Numbered from the stretch's first letter, positions 8,068-18,115 are shown. The stretch: DNA of 52,748 nt from Bilophila sp964538355 (GCA_964538355.1 CAZIFC010000014.1:1-52748), one strand, 5' to 3'. Translations and numbers: made by a program. The notes: a model not told the origin generated them from the letters alone.

Positions 8068-8355
8068 ATGAGTCTGAAACCTTTGAATGACCGTGTTCTT
8101 GTGAAGCGTCTCGAATCCGAGGAACGCACCGCCAGCGGCCTGTACATCCCCGACAGCGCGAAGGAAAAGCCCTCCAAGGGTGAAGTTGTCGCCGTGGGCC
8201 CCGGCAAGCATGCTGACGACGGCAAGCTCATCCCCATGGCTGTGAAGGCCGGCGACATGGTCCTCTTCAACAAGTATGCCGGCACGGAAGTGAAGATCGA
8301 CGGTGCCGAGCATCTCGTCATGCGCGAAGACGACATTCTTGCCATCATTGCCTAG
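8068..8355 (+). CDS. groES: Co-chaperonin GroES
   Basis: A 95-residue 10-kDa chaperonin that caps the GroEL ring. It starts MSLKPLNDRVLVKRLESEE, has the mobile loop around residues 17-32 (RTASGLYIPDSAKEKPSKG), and contains the conserved segment EVVAVGPGK. The end is MREDDILAII. Length is typical. GGAGG precedes the ATG. GroEL follows 64 nt later in the same operon. Confidence 0.98.
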   Translation: MSLKPLNDRVLVKRLESEERTASGLYIPDSAKEKPSKGEVVAVGPGKHADDGKLIPMAVKAGDMVLFNKYAGTEVKIDGAEHLVMREDDILAIIA

Positions 8356-8419
8356 CGGTCGCCTTGCCGCTTTCTCTCAAAAAAACAATTTTCTATAGAT
8401 AGTTCTGGAGGATACTCTC

Positions 8420-10063
<1,644 letters not shown>

Positions 10064-10103
10064 GCCCCGGCCCGGTATGCCCTCGGCAGCCTGACTGAAT
10101 AGC

Positions 10104-10134
10104 AAAGCCCCCGGCAGTCCGCCGGGGGCTTTTT
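10104..10134 (+). terminator. Intrinsic terminator of groESL
   Basis: AAGCCCCCGGC pairs with GCCGGGGGCTT around AGTCC, followed by TTTTT. A strong, canonical terminator 40 nt after groEL. Confidence 0.92.
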
Positions 10135-10177
10135 GCGTTCCCCCCCCTTCATGAACGGCACGGAAAGCCACCGCAGT

Positions 10178-10206
10178 TTGCCAGCATCCCCACGACCTGC
10201 TATACT
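10178..10206 (+). promoter_or_regulatory. Sigma-70 promoter of the isochorismatase-like gene
   Basis: TTGCCA (10178-10183), 17 nt, TATACT (10201-10206), placed about 48 nt before the ATG. Confidence 0.7.
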
Positions 10207-10254
10207 TGGCCCCGTGCGGATTTTCGCGCCCAACCCTTTTTCAGGAAAAAGCCC

Positions 10255-10821
10255 ATGTCCATCGCCCTCGTCATCATCGACATGCAGAACGATTTCGTCC
10301 TTCCCGACGCGCCGCTGTGCGTCAGGGGGGCTCAGGCCACCATTCCGACCATCCGTACCCTGCTGGATCAGGCCCGGGAACAGGGCTGGCGGATCATCCA
10401 TGTCATCCGGCAGCACCGGCCCGACGGCAGCGATGTGGAAAAGGCGCGCGTGCCTCTCTTCGCCAAAGGCTCCGGCATCTGCATTCCCGGCACAAAAGGC
10501 GCGGAGATCGTCGAGGAACTGGCCCCGCGGCCCGGTGAAACCGTTCTCCGCAAACTCCGCTTCAGTGCCTTTTTCCAGACCGAACTCGACATGCTCCTGA
10601 AACGCCTCGGCGTCGATACCCTCGTCATCACCGGAACGCAGTACCCCAACTGTGTCCGCGGAACCGCCGTGGACGCCATGAGCCATGACTACACCCCCAT
10701 TGTGGTGACGGACGCCTGCTCCGCCCAGAATGAAGAGGTCGCAGCCGCCAACATCCGCGACATGAAAAACATGGGCATCGCCTGTGTCACCCTGGCGGAG
10801 CTGCCCGCCTTGCTTTCCTGA
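10255..10821 (+). CDS. Isochorismatase/nicotinamidase-family cysteine hydrolase
   Basis: A 188-residue hydrolase of the isochorismatase superfamily. The fold is marked by the N-terminal IIDMQNDF with catalytic Asp at residue 9, and by ITGTQYPNCVRGTAVDA near residue 125, where the Cys is the nucleophile position. A Lys equivalent is expected in the KLRF segment near residue 100 (VLRKLRFSAFFQTELD). These enzymes cleave amides or vinyl ethers; the Asp/Lys/Cys set suggests an amidohydrolase, but the substrate cannot be assigned. It has its own promoter and is followed 75 nt later by prmC. Confidence 0.85.
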   Translation: MSIALVIIDMQNDFVLPDAPLCVRGAQATIPTIRTLLDQAREQGWRIIHVIRQHRPDGSDVEKARVPLFAKGSGICIPGTKGAEIVEELAPRPGETVLRKLRFSAFFQTELDMLLKRLGVDTLVITGTQYPNCVRGTAVDAMSHDYTPIVVTDACSAQNEEVAAANIRDMKNMGIACVTLAELPALLS

Positions 10822-10896
10822 ACATCCATACGTTTCAACAGGTTTTAGCCGTACTGCTACCTTTCGCCAACTTGTTTCTGGAAAAGGATTTCCCGC

Positions 10897-11838
10897 ATGT
10901 CCAAACGCTCCCGAGCCGATTGGGTCCGCGAAGCTTCCTCTGTTCTGAAAGAGGCCGCCGTGGACTCGCCGCGCCTTTCCGCCGAACTCATCCTGCAATA
11001 CGTTTGTGGCATAACCCGAGTGGAACTCGCCACCCGCCCCGAAACGCTCCTCTCCGACGATCAGCTTGCCCGGCTTTCCGGCCTGCTCCGCCGCCGGGCC
11101 GAAGGGGAACCCGTTGCCTACCTGCTCGGACAACGCGAATTCTACGGACGTGACTTTAGAGTAACACCAGCCACCCTCATTCCCCGCCCTGAAACGGAAC
11201 ACCTCATCGAAGCGGCCCTGAAAAGCTGTGCCGGCCCTGTCCGGTTCGCGGATCTGGGGACGGGAAGCGGCTGCATCGGCGTGACGCTGTGCGCCGAACG
11301 CCCCGAATGGAGCGGCATGATGGTGGATATTTCCGCAAGGGCCTTGTCCGTCGCCATCCAGAACGCGGTACGCCACAACGTGCGCCAACGCCTCCAGCCC
11401 GTGCGTGCGGACTTCACCCGGCCCATCCTGCGGCCCGCCTCGCTGGATCTGCTGGTCAGCAACCCCCCGTATGTCGGCAAGACGGAATACGAAACGCTCT
11501 CCGTGGAAGTGCGCGACTTTGAACCGGTCACGGCTCTGGTTCCGGGCTTCATCGATTCCGATCGCGTACACAGCCACGACCATCACCACCATGATGACGG
11601 CAAACCCCTTCCCGCCGCCTCCGCCGACAAGCCGGAAGGACTTGAACACCTGCTTGCCGTAGCTCGCGAAGCCTTTGCCGCGCTCAAGCCCGGCGGCCTG
11701 CTGCTGATGGAACATGGCTGCACGCAGGGGCAGGCCCTCAAGGTGTGTCTTGAAAGCAACAAATGGGAAAACATCCATGTCATCAAGGATTTGGCAGGAC
11801 TTGATCGTATAACCAGTGCGCGCAAGCCCATGTCGTGA
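10897..11838 (+). CDS. prmC: Peptide chain release factor N5-glutamine methyltransferase, His-rich insertion
   Basis: A 313-residue SAM-dependent methyltransferase that methylates the GGQ glutamine of release factors RF1 and RF2. The N-terminal helical domain is followed by the SAM motif FADLGTGSGCIG near residue 117 and the catalytic NPPYVGKTEYETL near residue 188. Family proteins are about 280 residues. The excess is largely a polar, histidine-rich insertion at residues 224-245 (HSHDHHHHDDG) between the NPPY strand and the last part of the fold. AAAGGA precedes the ATG. A terminator follows directly. Confidence 0.94.
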   Translation: MSKRSRADWVREASSVLKEAAVDSPRLSAELILQYVCGITRVELATRPETLLSDDQLARLSGLLRRRAEGEPVAYLLGQREFYGRDFRVTPATLIPRPETEHLIEAALKSCAGPVRFADLGTGSGCIGVTLCAERPEWSGMMVDISARALSVAIQNAVRHNVRQRLQPVRADFTRPILRPASLDLLVSNPPYVGKTEYETLSVEVRDFEPVTALVPGFIDSDRVHSHDHHHHDDGKPLPAASADKPEGLEHLLAVAREAFAALKPGGLLLMEHGCTQGQALKVCLESNKWENIHVIKDLAGLDRITSARKPMS

Positions 11839-11841
11839 ATC

Positions 11842-11873
11842 CCACAGTGTGGACAAAAAGACACTGTGGCTTT
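11842..11873 (+). terminator. Intrinsic terminator of prmC
   Basis: CCACAGTGT (11842-11850) pairs with ACACTGTGG (11861-11869), followed by CTTTT. Confidence 0.75.
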
Positions 11874-11967
11874 TGGGTGACAGCTGTTTTTTCAGAAAGA
11901 ATATAAGGGAGATATGAAGAATAAAAAAGTGGATCGTTTTTTGCTATATGATAGGCGGAGGGATTCC

Positions 11968-12885
11968 ATGAACCAAACCACTATCGAACGCGCCGTAACC
12001 TGCTCCGGAATTGGCCTGCACAGCGGCAACAAGGTCTACCTGGCCCTGCGCCCCGCCGCCGCCAACACGGGCATCATTTTTGACATCCACACTCCGGATG
12101 GTATCCGCCGCGTCAGCCCCTCTCCCAAAGCCGTCGCGACGACGGTGCTCGCTACGACCCTTGGCCTGAACGGGGCCACGGTCTCCACGGTGGAGCACCT
12201 GCTCGCTACCGTACTCGGCCTGGGTATCGATAACCTCGTCGTCAGTGTCGAAGGCGGCGAAATCCCGATCATGGATGGTTCCGCCTCCGCGTTTCTCTCC
12301 CTGTTTGCCGAAGCCGGCGTCCGCAAGCTTTCCGCGTCCCGCAAGGTCATGCGCGTCAACCGCCCCCTGGAGCTGCACGACGGCAACAAGTATATCCGTG
12401 CCCTGCCTTACGCAGGTTTCCGTATCGACTACACCATCGACTTCCCCCATCCGACCATCGGACGCGAACGGTTCTGCATGGATGTTACCCCCGAGTCCTT
12501 TTCCCGCGTCGCCAACGCGCGCACGTTCGGGTTCTTTAAGGATGTCGAATACCTCCGCAGCAACGGCCTTGCCCGCGGCGGCTCTCTTGAAAGCGTGGTG
12601 GTGCTTGACGACAACGGCGTGATGAATCCCGAAGGGCTTCGCTACAAGGACGAATTCGTCCGCCACAAGGTCCTCGATTTCATCGGCGACATGGCCATGC
12701 TGGGCATGCCTATTCAGGGCCAGTTTGAAGTGTGCTGCTCCGGTCACCAGCTGAACAACACCTTCTTGCGCAAGGCAGAGAACGAACGGGCCCTTACCCT
12801 CATCGATCTTTCTCTGGAAGAAGTACGCTCCCGCAAGGTTCGCGACAAGCAGCCTGCCTACGAAGGTTCCCTCGCGTTGGCCTAA
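11968..12885 (+). CDS. lpxC: UDP-3-O-acyl-N-acetylglucosamine deacetylase
   Basis: A 305-residue zinc hydrolase that performs the committed step of lipid A synthesis. Seen here are GIGLHSG near the start, the zinc-ligand motif EHLLAT near residue 78, the IPIMDGSA loop, ARTFGF, the zinc and catalytic cluster HKVLDFIGD near residue 235, and GHQLNN with the last conserved His. Length is normal. I take the ATG at 11968, with GGCGGAGGG upstream. An earlier in-frame ATG at 11914, itself behind AAGGGAG, would add an 18-residue basic leader and is less likely. It stands alone between two terminators. Confidence 0.96.
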   Translation: MNQTTIERAVTCSGIGLHSGNKVYLALRPAAANTGIIFDIHTPDGIRRVSPSPKAVATTVLATTLGLNGATVSTVEHLLATVLGLGIDNLVVSVEGGEIPIMDGSASAFLSLFAEAGVRKLSASRKVMRVNRPLELHDGNKYIRALPYAGFRIDYTIDFPHPTIGRERFCMDVTPESFSRVANARTFGFFKDVEYLRSNGLARGGSLESVVVLDDNGVMNPEGLRYKDEFVRHKVLDFIGDMAMLGMPIQGQFEVCCSGHQLNNTFLRKAENERALTLIDLSLEEVRSRKVRDKQPAYEGSLALA

Positions 12886-12910
12886 CGTTCGCGCACTCGT
12901 TTTTGCAGAG

Positions 12911-12938
12911 GGGGAACGGATTGCCGTTCCCCTTTTTT
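12911..12938 (+). terminator. Intrinsic terminator of lpxC
   Basis: GGGGAACGG (12911-12919) pairs with CCGTTCCCC (12924-12932) around ATTG, followed by TTTTTT. Confidence 0.9.
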
Positions 12939-12989
12939 GTATCCGCCGGTTTTCCGGCGGCCTTCACAGCTATGCCTCCGAGGCCTGCC

Positions 12990-13436
12990 ATGAGCACCTT
13001 CCAGACCGTTACGTCCGACAAGAAGCAATATCTCCCCCTGCTGCTCCTCGCAGATCCCAGCGAGGCCATGATCGACCGTTATCTCAACGCCGGGGAAATG
13101 CATATCCTCTCTATCGGCGATGCGGCCATCTGCATTGCAGTCGTCCTGCCGCTGTCGGACACGGCTTGTGAGCTGAAAAATCTGGTTACGGACCCGTCTT
13201 TTCAGCATCAGGGGCATGCAACACGCATGCTGAAAAGCCTTTTCCGCATCTATGCGGCACGCTTTACAACCATGTATGTGGGAACGTCCTCCGGCGGCGT
13301 GGCCTTCTATGCCCGGGCCGGGTTCGAACCATCGCATTCCGTAGCCGGATTCTTCACGGACAACTACCCTGAACCCATCGTTGAAAACGGCAGCCTCTGT
13401 ACCGACATGCTGTATCTTAAAAAAACGCTGCGCTGA
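12990..13436 (+). CDS. GNAT-family N-acetyltransferase
   Basis: A 148-residue protein with the GNAT fold. The acetyl-CoA pyrophosphate loop appears as DPSFQHQGHATRML near residue 75 (Q/R-x-x-G-x-G/A form), after a beta strand ending ELKNLVT. A later beta strand and helix contain FYARAGFEPSH, the usual GNAT motif B. The substrate is unknown. Start choice: the ATG at 12990 has CGAGG 6 nt upstream; an in-frame ATG at 12972 would add six residues. It is convergent with the following minus-strand gene. Confidence 0.85.
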   Translation: MSTFQTVTSDKKQYLPLLLLADPSEAMIDRYLNAGEMHILSIGDAAICIAVVLPLSDTACELKNLVTDPSFQHQGHATRMLKSLFRIYAARFTTMYVGTSSGGVAFYARAGFEPSHSVAGFFTDNYPEPIVENGSLCTDMLYLKKTLR

Positions 13437-13453
13437 GTCAGCGTCCGCAAGAA

Positions 13454-13483
13454 GAGGCGTCCCGAATGTCTTCGAGACGCCTC
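13454..13483. terminator. Bidirectional hairpin between convergent genes
   Basis: GAGGCGTC (13454-13461) pairs with GACGCCTC (13476-13483) across a 14-nt loop. It lies between two converging genes. T-richness after the stem is only modest (CTGCTTTTG), so strength is uncertain. Confidence 0.55.
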
Positions 13484-13508
13484 GTGTAAGCTGCTTTTGT
13501 GCAGTCGA

Positions 13509-14000
13509 TTACTTGAGTGCTGCAACGCCCGCCTTGGCGACGTTGGTGTCTTCAGCCACACTTCCGCCGCTTACGCCGATGGCTCCGACAATGACGCCAT
13601 CCTTGTTCTTGAGCAGTTCGCCGCCGCCAAAAATAACCAGCCCCTTGTTGGTGACTTCAATGCCGTACAGCTCCTGTCCCGGCTGAGAAGCCGCACCAAG
13701 GGCCGACGTGGGCATGTTGAACAGCCGGGCGGTACGGGCCTTGCCCATCGACACGTCGATACTGCCAAGGAATGCGCCATCCATCCGCATGAAGGCCTTG
13801 AGGTTGCCTCCTGCGTCCACAATGGCAATATTCATGGGAACGCCCTGCTCTTTCGCTTTCGCCAAAGCTCCCTTCATCACCGTTTCGGCCTGTGTCTGGG
13901 TCAGGTCGCCGGGCAGCTGGAGCTTGCTCACGTCCACACCGGCAAAAGCAGTCACGGAAAAAGCCAACAGCATCAAACCGGACAGGAAAAGACGACGCAT
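13509..14000 (-). CDS. Secreted GlcG/HbpS-family (DUF336) protein
   Basis: A 163-residue protein with a signal peptide (MRRLFLSGLMLLAF, cleavage after AFA). The mature part is a GlcG/HbpS fold: TQAETVMKGALAKAKEQ, then NIAIVDAGGNLKAFMRMDGAFLGSIDVS, then GGGELLKNKDGVIVGAIGVSG. Family members bind haem or cobalamin, or act as sensor-accessory proteins. This one is periplasmic by its leader. GGAGGA precedes the ATG at 14000. Expression is probably monocistronic. The ligand is not predictable from sequence. Confidence 0.88.
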   Translation of the reverse strand: MRRLFLSGLMLLAFSVTAFAGVDVSKLQLPGDLTQTQAETVMKGALAKAKEQGVPMNIAIVDAGGNLKAFMRMDGAFLGSIDVSMGKARTARLFNMPTSALGAASQPGQELYGIEVTNKGLVIFGGGELLKNKDGVIVGAIGVSGGSVAEDTNVAKAGVAALK

Positions 14001-14122
14001 GAAAATCCTCCACGGTTGCGGTTGCGAAAGGGAACCCTGCGGGCCAAAACGCCGCACAGCGTTCCGGTTTGGTTTCAAGGTAGCCTCTTGAGGCTTTTTC
14101 CGCAAGACGATATACAAGAGCT

Positions 14123-16150
14123 ATGAACAACTCAGATTTTTCGGCTACAGATTCCGACCGCCGCGCCATCCGCCTCCTTTCGCCGGAGCTGTGCAACCAG
14201 ATTGCCGCCGGTGAAGTGGTGGAACGCCCCGCCAGCGTCGTCAAGGAGCTGGTGGAAAACAGCCTTGACGCCGGAGCCACCCTGATCGAGGTGACGCTGG
14301 AAAACGGCGGACAAAGCCTTATCCGCGTTCAGGACAACGGTTCCGGCATTCCGGCCGGGGAACTGGAACTTGCGGTCACCCGGCACGCCACCAGCAAAAT
14401 CGCCAGCATGGACGACCTGTGGCGTATCCACTCCTTCGGCTTTCGCGGCGAGGCACTGCCAAGCATCGCCTCGGTCTCCAGCTTCCGTATGGAATCGGCC
14501 TGCCGCATTTCCGAGGACGTGCCCCCGGATGCCGCCTTTATCCAGATGGAACACGGCATCCTTGCCCAACAGGGGCCAAGCGGCCTGCATCGGGGGACTG
14601 TCGTTGAAGTACGCGATCTGTTCGCCACGATTCCCGCGCGGCTCAAATTCCTGAAATCGCCCGCCACCGAACAAAAGCGCGCCCAAGAACTGCTGACCCG
14701 TCTGGCACTTCTCCACACGGGCACGGGGTTCGTTTTTCTCGCCGGAGGCCGGGAAGTCTTGCGTTTTCCCGCCGGGCAGACGCTGCTGGAACGCCTTGCC
14801 GCCATCTGGCCCGATTCCGTCACCGAAACGCTCTTGCCCTTTGACCGTGCCGCTGACGGCATCCGGGTTCACGGGCTTGTCTCTCCTCCGGGACAGGCTC
14901 AACCGCGTGGCGACCGGATGTTACTTTATGTTAACGGAAGAGCCGTCAACGACAAGATCATCCTCAAAGCCGTTCGCGAAGCCTACAAGGGACGGCTCCT
15001 CTCCAAGGAATACCCGCAGCTTGTCCTCTTTATGGAGCTGCCTCCCGAAGAGGTGGATGTCAACGTGCATCCTGCCAAAACAGAAGTTCGCTTTCGTGAC
15101 GAGCGGGCTGTCTTCGGTGCGGTTCTCCATGCCGTTGAAGGCGCGGTGCTCCAGCACCTTCCTGCCGCTGACATTCCGGAACCTCCTGTTTCGACAGCCT
15201 TTACACCCAAGCCGCTCGGCTTCTGGGGAGAGGCTGACCGCGAGCGTATCCTGCGTCCCGAACAGCACTCCCGGTTCGTTCCCGAGCCTGACGAAGAGCC
15301 GTCCGAACCGCCGCGGCCTGCATCCCTCTCCGCGCCGGAAAGCCATTTGATACCCTGCGGTAACGAGAGACTGCCGTGGGACGGAATACCAGAACACCCC
15401 GCCCCGGTGCGCCTTGCCGAACCTCCCGCGCCGTTCGGCTTCGCACCAAGGGCGGAAACACCGCCGCAGGACGGCAAGGCTCCGGTTGCCGAGCCTTCGG
15501 CTCCCGTTTGCGACGCTCCTTCCCAGCCTGCGGGACAGCCCGATATCCAGCGGCTTGAGGAAGGGCAGATCCGCATCGGCCCTTACATCTATATGGGGCA
15601 GATCGGCGGAACCTACCTGCTCCTTCGGGATATCCGCAACAGCAGAAGCCATGCCGCCCTGCTGATCCTCGATCAGCACGCGGCCCACGAGCGGGTGCTT
15701 GTCTCCCGGATCGAGGCGGGTGGTTTTTCCGGCATGTCGCAGCCGCTGGTTCTTCCTCTGGAATATGCCCTCCACCCTGCGGAATGCGAACGGGCCGAAG
15801 AGTTCCGCGAATCCCTGGCCTCCCTTGGCTTTGATCTCGTCCTGCGCCAACAGGGTGCGGGCACGGTCCTCGAGGTGCGGGCCATCCCGCCGCTGCTGGA
15901 ACGGCCCGCCGCCGGAGAATTCATCCGGGAAGTGCTTGCCGGGCGCAGGGAGGATCTCCGTTCGCTCTGGGCAAGCATGGCGTGCAAGGCCGCCATCAAG
16001 GCAGGCGACCTTCTCGCTCCTGACGAAGCCGTCAACCTCATCGCCCAATGGCTGATGACCGAGAACCGCCAGTTCTGCCCGCACGGACGCCCCTGCGTAC
16101 TGCAATGGAACATTGCGGAACTGGACAGGCTCTTCAAGCGGCTTGGCTAG
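14123..16150 (+). CDS. mutL: DNA mismatch repair protein MutL
   Basis: A 675-residue protein that links MutS to downstream excision. The N-terminal GHKL ATPase shows VVKELVENSLDAG, DNGSGI, and GFRGEALPSIASV, then VNGRAVNDKI and the conserved DVNVHPAKTEVRF near residue 315. A Pro/Ala-rich linker covers about residues 345-480. The C-terminal dimerisation/endonuclease domain holds DQHAAHERVLVS, ACKAAIKAGD and CPHGRPCVLQW. The nuclease motif DQHA(x)2E(x)4E is complete except that the final Glu is Ser. No MutH is expected in this lineage. The start has a weak ribosome-binding site (CAAGAG). A strong terminator follows. Confidence 0.96.
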   Translation: MNNSDFSATDSDRRAIRLLSPELCNQIAAGEVVERPASVVKELVENSLDAGATLIEVTLENGGQSLIRVQDNGSGIPAGELELAVTRHATSKIASMDDLWRIHSFGFRGEALPSIASVSSFRMESACRISEDVPPDAAFIQMEHGILAQQGPSGLHRGTVVEVRDLFATIPARLKFLKSPATEQKRAQELLTRLALLHTGTGFVFLAGGREVLRFPAGQTLLERLAAIWPDSVTETLLPFDRAADGIRVHGLVSPPGQAQPRGDRMLLYVNGRAVNDKIILKAVREAYKGRLLSKEYPQLVLFMELPPEEVDVNVHPAKTEVRFRDERAVFGAVLHAVEGAVLQHLPAADIPEPPVSTAFTPKPLGFWGEADRERILRPEQHSRFVPEPDEEPSEPPRPASLSAPESHLIPCGNERLPWDGIPEHPAPVRLAEPPAPFGFAPRAETPPQDGKAPVAEPSAPVCDAPSQPAGQPDIQRLEEGQIRIGPYIYMGQIGGTYLLLRDIRNSRSHAALLILDQHAAHERVLVSRIEAGGFSGMSQPLVLPLEYALHPAECERAEEFRESLASLGFDLVLRQQGAGTVLEVRAIPPLLERPAAGEFIREVLAGRREDLRSLWASMACKAAIKAGDLLAPDEAVNLIAQWLMTENRQFCPHGRPCVLQWNIAELDRLFKRLG

Positions 16151-16171
16151 TTCCGGATGCCAAAAACACCA

Positions 16172-16207
16172 AAAGCCCGTTCCTGAGATGAGGAACGGGC
16201 TTTTTTT
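16172..16207. terminator. Bidirectional terminator between mutL and the OmpH-like lipoprotein gene
   Basis: AAAGCCCGTTCCT pairs with AGGAACGGGCTTT around GAGATG, followed by a T7 run for mutL. The minus strand also gives a TTTT end. Confidence 0.92.
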
Positions 16208-16229
16208 CAGCTCTCTATAAAGAAGGGAG

Positions 16230-16757
16230 CTACTTCTTGGGTTCGGTCTTGGCTTCAGGAGCAGCCTTGGGAGTCTCGGCAGTGATGGGTTCCAGCTTCA
16301 CCGGCTCAAAGCTCGCCTTGTTCTGGTTCATTTCGGCGATCACTTCGGAAGTCACGTCAGCCTTGGGATCGAAAGACAGCAGGCCTTCGGTGTTCATGAT
16401 CACGGTATAGCCCTTCTTGGTGCGGAAGGCTTCCAGCGTCTTCTGCATCATGCCGTTGATCTGCTGAACAACCTTCTGCTGTTCGGCATTGACAAGCTGC
16501 TGGTAGCCCACGAACGTCTTCTGGAAACGGGCACGGAGGGCTTCATCGTTGGGCGACTTTTCAAGCATGCCCTGAGCGGCCTTGAGCTGCTCCTGCATGG
16601 CTCCTTCGAGCTGCTTCAGGTGTTCGATACCGGCCTTGCCCGGTTCGCTTTCCTGAAAAAGGCGGGCAGGATCGACGACGGCGAGCTTGTTGGGCGTGCA
16701 GCCAACCGCCGCAAGGGCAAGCGTAAGACACAGGGCAACGGCACTGATGATGCGCAT
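16230..16757 (-). CDS. OmpH/Skp-like periplasmic lipoprotein
   Basis: A 175-residue envelope protein. The leader MRIISAVALCLTLALAAVGC ends in a lipobox with Cys20, so the mature protein should be lipid-anchored. The body is mostly charged helix with a Skp/OmpH-like plan: LAVVDPARLFQESEPGK, a long coiled-coil stretch of about 80 residues, then KGYTVIMNTEGLLSFDP, which matches the second half of the Skp core. The tail is rich in Pro, Ala and Lys. Skp itself is soluble, so the lipid anchor is unusual. A sigma-70 promoter is visible upstream. Confidence 0.8.
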   Translation of the reverse strand: MRIISAVALCLTLALAAVGCTPNKLAVVDPARLFQESEPGKAGIEHLKQLEGAMQEQLKAAQGMLEKSPNDEALRARFQKTFVGYQQLVNAEQQKVVQQINGMMQKTLEAFRTKKGYTVIMNTEGLLSFDPKADVTSEVIAEMNQNKASFEPVKLEPITAETPKAAPEAKTEPKK

Positions 16758-16825
16758 GAAATCTCCAGATAGGGATAAGGTTGTTGCAGAAGGCCTTTTG
16801 TGAAAAAGGGCCGTCCAATTGTTTC

Positions 16826-16854
16826 AGTATACCTCTTTTCCCCGCTGTCCACAA
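16826..16854 (-). promoter_or_regulatory. Sigma-70 promoter of the OmpH-like gene
   Basis: On the minus strand TTGTGG (16849-16854), 17 nt, TATACT (16826-16831), about 70 nt before the ATG. Confidence 0.65.
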
Positions 16855-16858
16855 TCCG

Positions 16859-16906
16859 CAAAAAAAGGAGCTTCCAAAACACGGACATGCGCCGCACGAA
16901 GCTCCT
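16859..16906 (-). terminator. Intrinsic terminator of the lytic transglycosylase gene
   Basis: AGGAGCTTC pairs with GAAGCTCCT (16866-16874 with 16898-16906) across a 23-nt loop; on the minus strand a TTTTTTT run follows. Confidence 0.75.
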
Positions 16907-16912
16907 GAACGG

Positions 16913-18031
16913 CTAGCTGAGGGCAGAGAAACGTTCGCGGGATTTCAGCACCTTGGTCAGAAAGGCCTTGGTTTCACGGGAAGACAGCTTTTTCAGCAGC
17001 GTATCCCGAACCTGCTCCGGAGTCATGGCATTGATGGCGGCAAACGCGGCATCATGCGATCGGGCAAAGGTACGCAGCATCCCGCCAGTGCCGATATTGT
17101 ACGCGGCGATAGAACAGTATTCACGGGAAAGCGGGTCCTCGATTGCGCTCAAGTGCCTGTTCTGCAAGAGATACATATACGCGGTGCCGTATTTGATGTT
17201 CGTCTCGGGGTGCAGGAGCTGCGACGGGGACGGCTTGCCGGAACGGCCAAACCAGCGGTGGACTTCGCCGCCAGCCGTATTCGGCACAACCTGCATCAGC
17301 CCGTGCGCCGCCCGGTTGCTGATCAAATCGGGGTTGAAATCGCTTTCCGTGTAGATGATCGCAAAAACAAGATCGGGAGAAAGATTATAGCGTTCGGCGT
17401 ATTTTTCCACCGTCGGGCGGTACCGTTCGGCCTGCCGGCGCATGGATTCCGTCAGTCCCGAAACCTGCCGCAGTTCGCCGATCATCTTTTCCGTGCGCTC
17501 CCGAACTTCGGGGGCCAGCTCGAAAGACTGCTGGCTTCCATTCCAGCGCAACGGCAGATCATCAAAATCGAGGTTCTTGTCCAGCGCGTCCAGATGCACC
17601 GGCTGCACCCGGTTGGGGCGGGGCATATTGGAGAACAGCTCCGCACGGGGAACAAACTCCGGCTCGCGCGGCTCCAGTGCGACAGAGGCAAGCTGGGTCA
17701 GGGCCGTACTTGTGGTTTCCAGCCTCACGGCCATGCTTCCCGAGAGGGGACGAATATTGATGGTTCCGTCTTCCTGCACTTCCAGCACGGGGAAAGTCTT
17801 CCCGGCAGCGGAGGAAGAGGCGGGGGCATTCTGTTTCATGGCATCCCTGAACTGCTCGGGGATATGGAGCAAGGGGCGGGACAGCGGGATGTCCCCTTTG
17901 GCCTGGCTAGTCGCTCCGGCAGCGGGCACAAGACCGCCACTGCTCCCTCCGGGTGCAAAACCCGTCACGAGAGCGAGGAGGGTCAAGGTTCCTGCTGCAG
18001 AAAGGGCATATCCTGCCAATGGGTTACGCAT
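16913..18031 (-). CDS. Membrane-anchored lytic murein transglycosylase (MltC-like, GH23)
   Basis: A 372-residue peptidoglycan-cleaving enzyme. A single N-terminal hydrophobic segment (residues 8-25) acts as signal or anchor. A linker and a DUF3393-like middle region follow. The C-terminal SLT domain (about 205-330) has the catalytic Glu in AIIYTESDFNPDLISNRAA, then GLMQVVPNTAG, and ends with CSIAAYNIGTGGM. The ES.D and GLMQ patterns fit family 1 enzymes close to MltC. It lacks a lipobox, so the anchor may be the uncleaved helix. A promoter lies upstream and a terminator follows. Confidence 0.88.
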   Translation of the reverse strand: MRNPLAGYALSAAGTLTLLALVTGFAPGGSSGGLVPAAGATSQAKGDIPLSRPLLHIPEQFRDAMKQNAPASSSAAGKTFPVLEVQEDGTINIRPLSGSMAVRLETTSTALTQLASVALEPREPEFVPRAELFSNMPRPNRVQPVHLDALDKNLDFDDLPLRWNGSQQSFELAPEVRERTEKMIGELRQVSGLTESMRRQAERYRPTVEKYAERYNLSPDLVFAIIYTESDFNPDLISNRAAHGLMQVVPNTAGGEVHRWFGRSGKPSPSQLLHPETNIKYGTAYMYLLQNRHLSAIEDPLSREYCSIAAYNIGTGGMLRTFARSHDAAFAAINAMTPEQVRDTLLKKLSSRETKAFLTKVLKSRERFSALS

Positions 18032-18086
18032 AAAAAAAGGTTCCTCTTCTGTTAGGGGTTTACCGGAAACACCACCTTGTTCCGGC

Positions 18087-18115
18087 CTATAATGCGCGCA
18101 AAGAGTCTATAGCAA
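18087..18115 (-). promoter_or_regulatory. Sigma-70 promoter of the lytic transglycosylase gene
   Basis: On the minus strand TTGCTA (18110-18115), 17 nt, TTATAG (18087-18092), about 56 nt before the start. It sits downstream of the terminator at 18198-18231, so this gene does not need read-through from the structured RNA. Confidence 0.65.

Noticed and set aside
7812..8090. Small open frame in the AT-rich leader of groES, preceded by AAAGGAT
   Set aside because: It runs into groES in another frame, its composition changes abruptly with the local GC, and no family resemblance is visible. A leader peptide cannot be excluded, but it is not supported.
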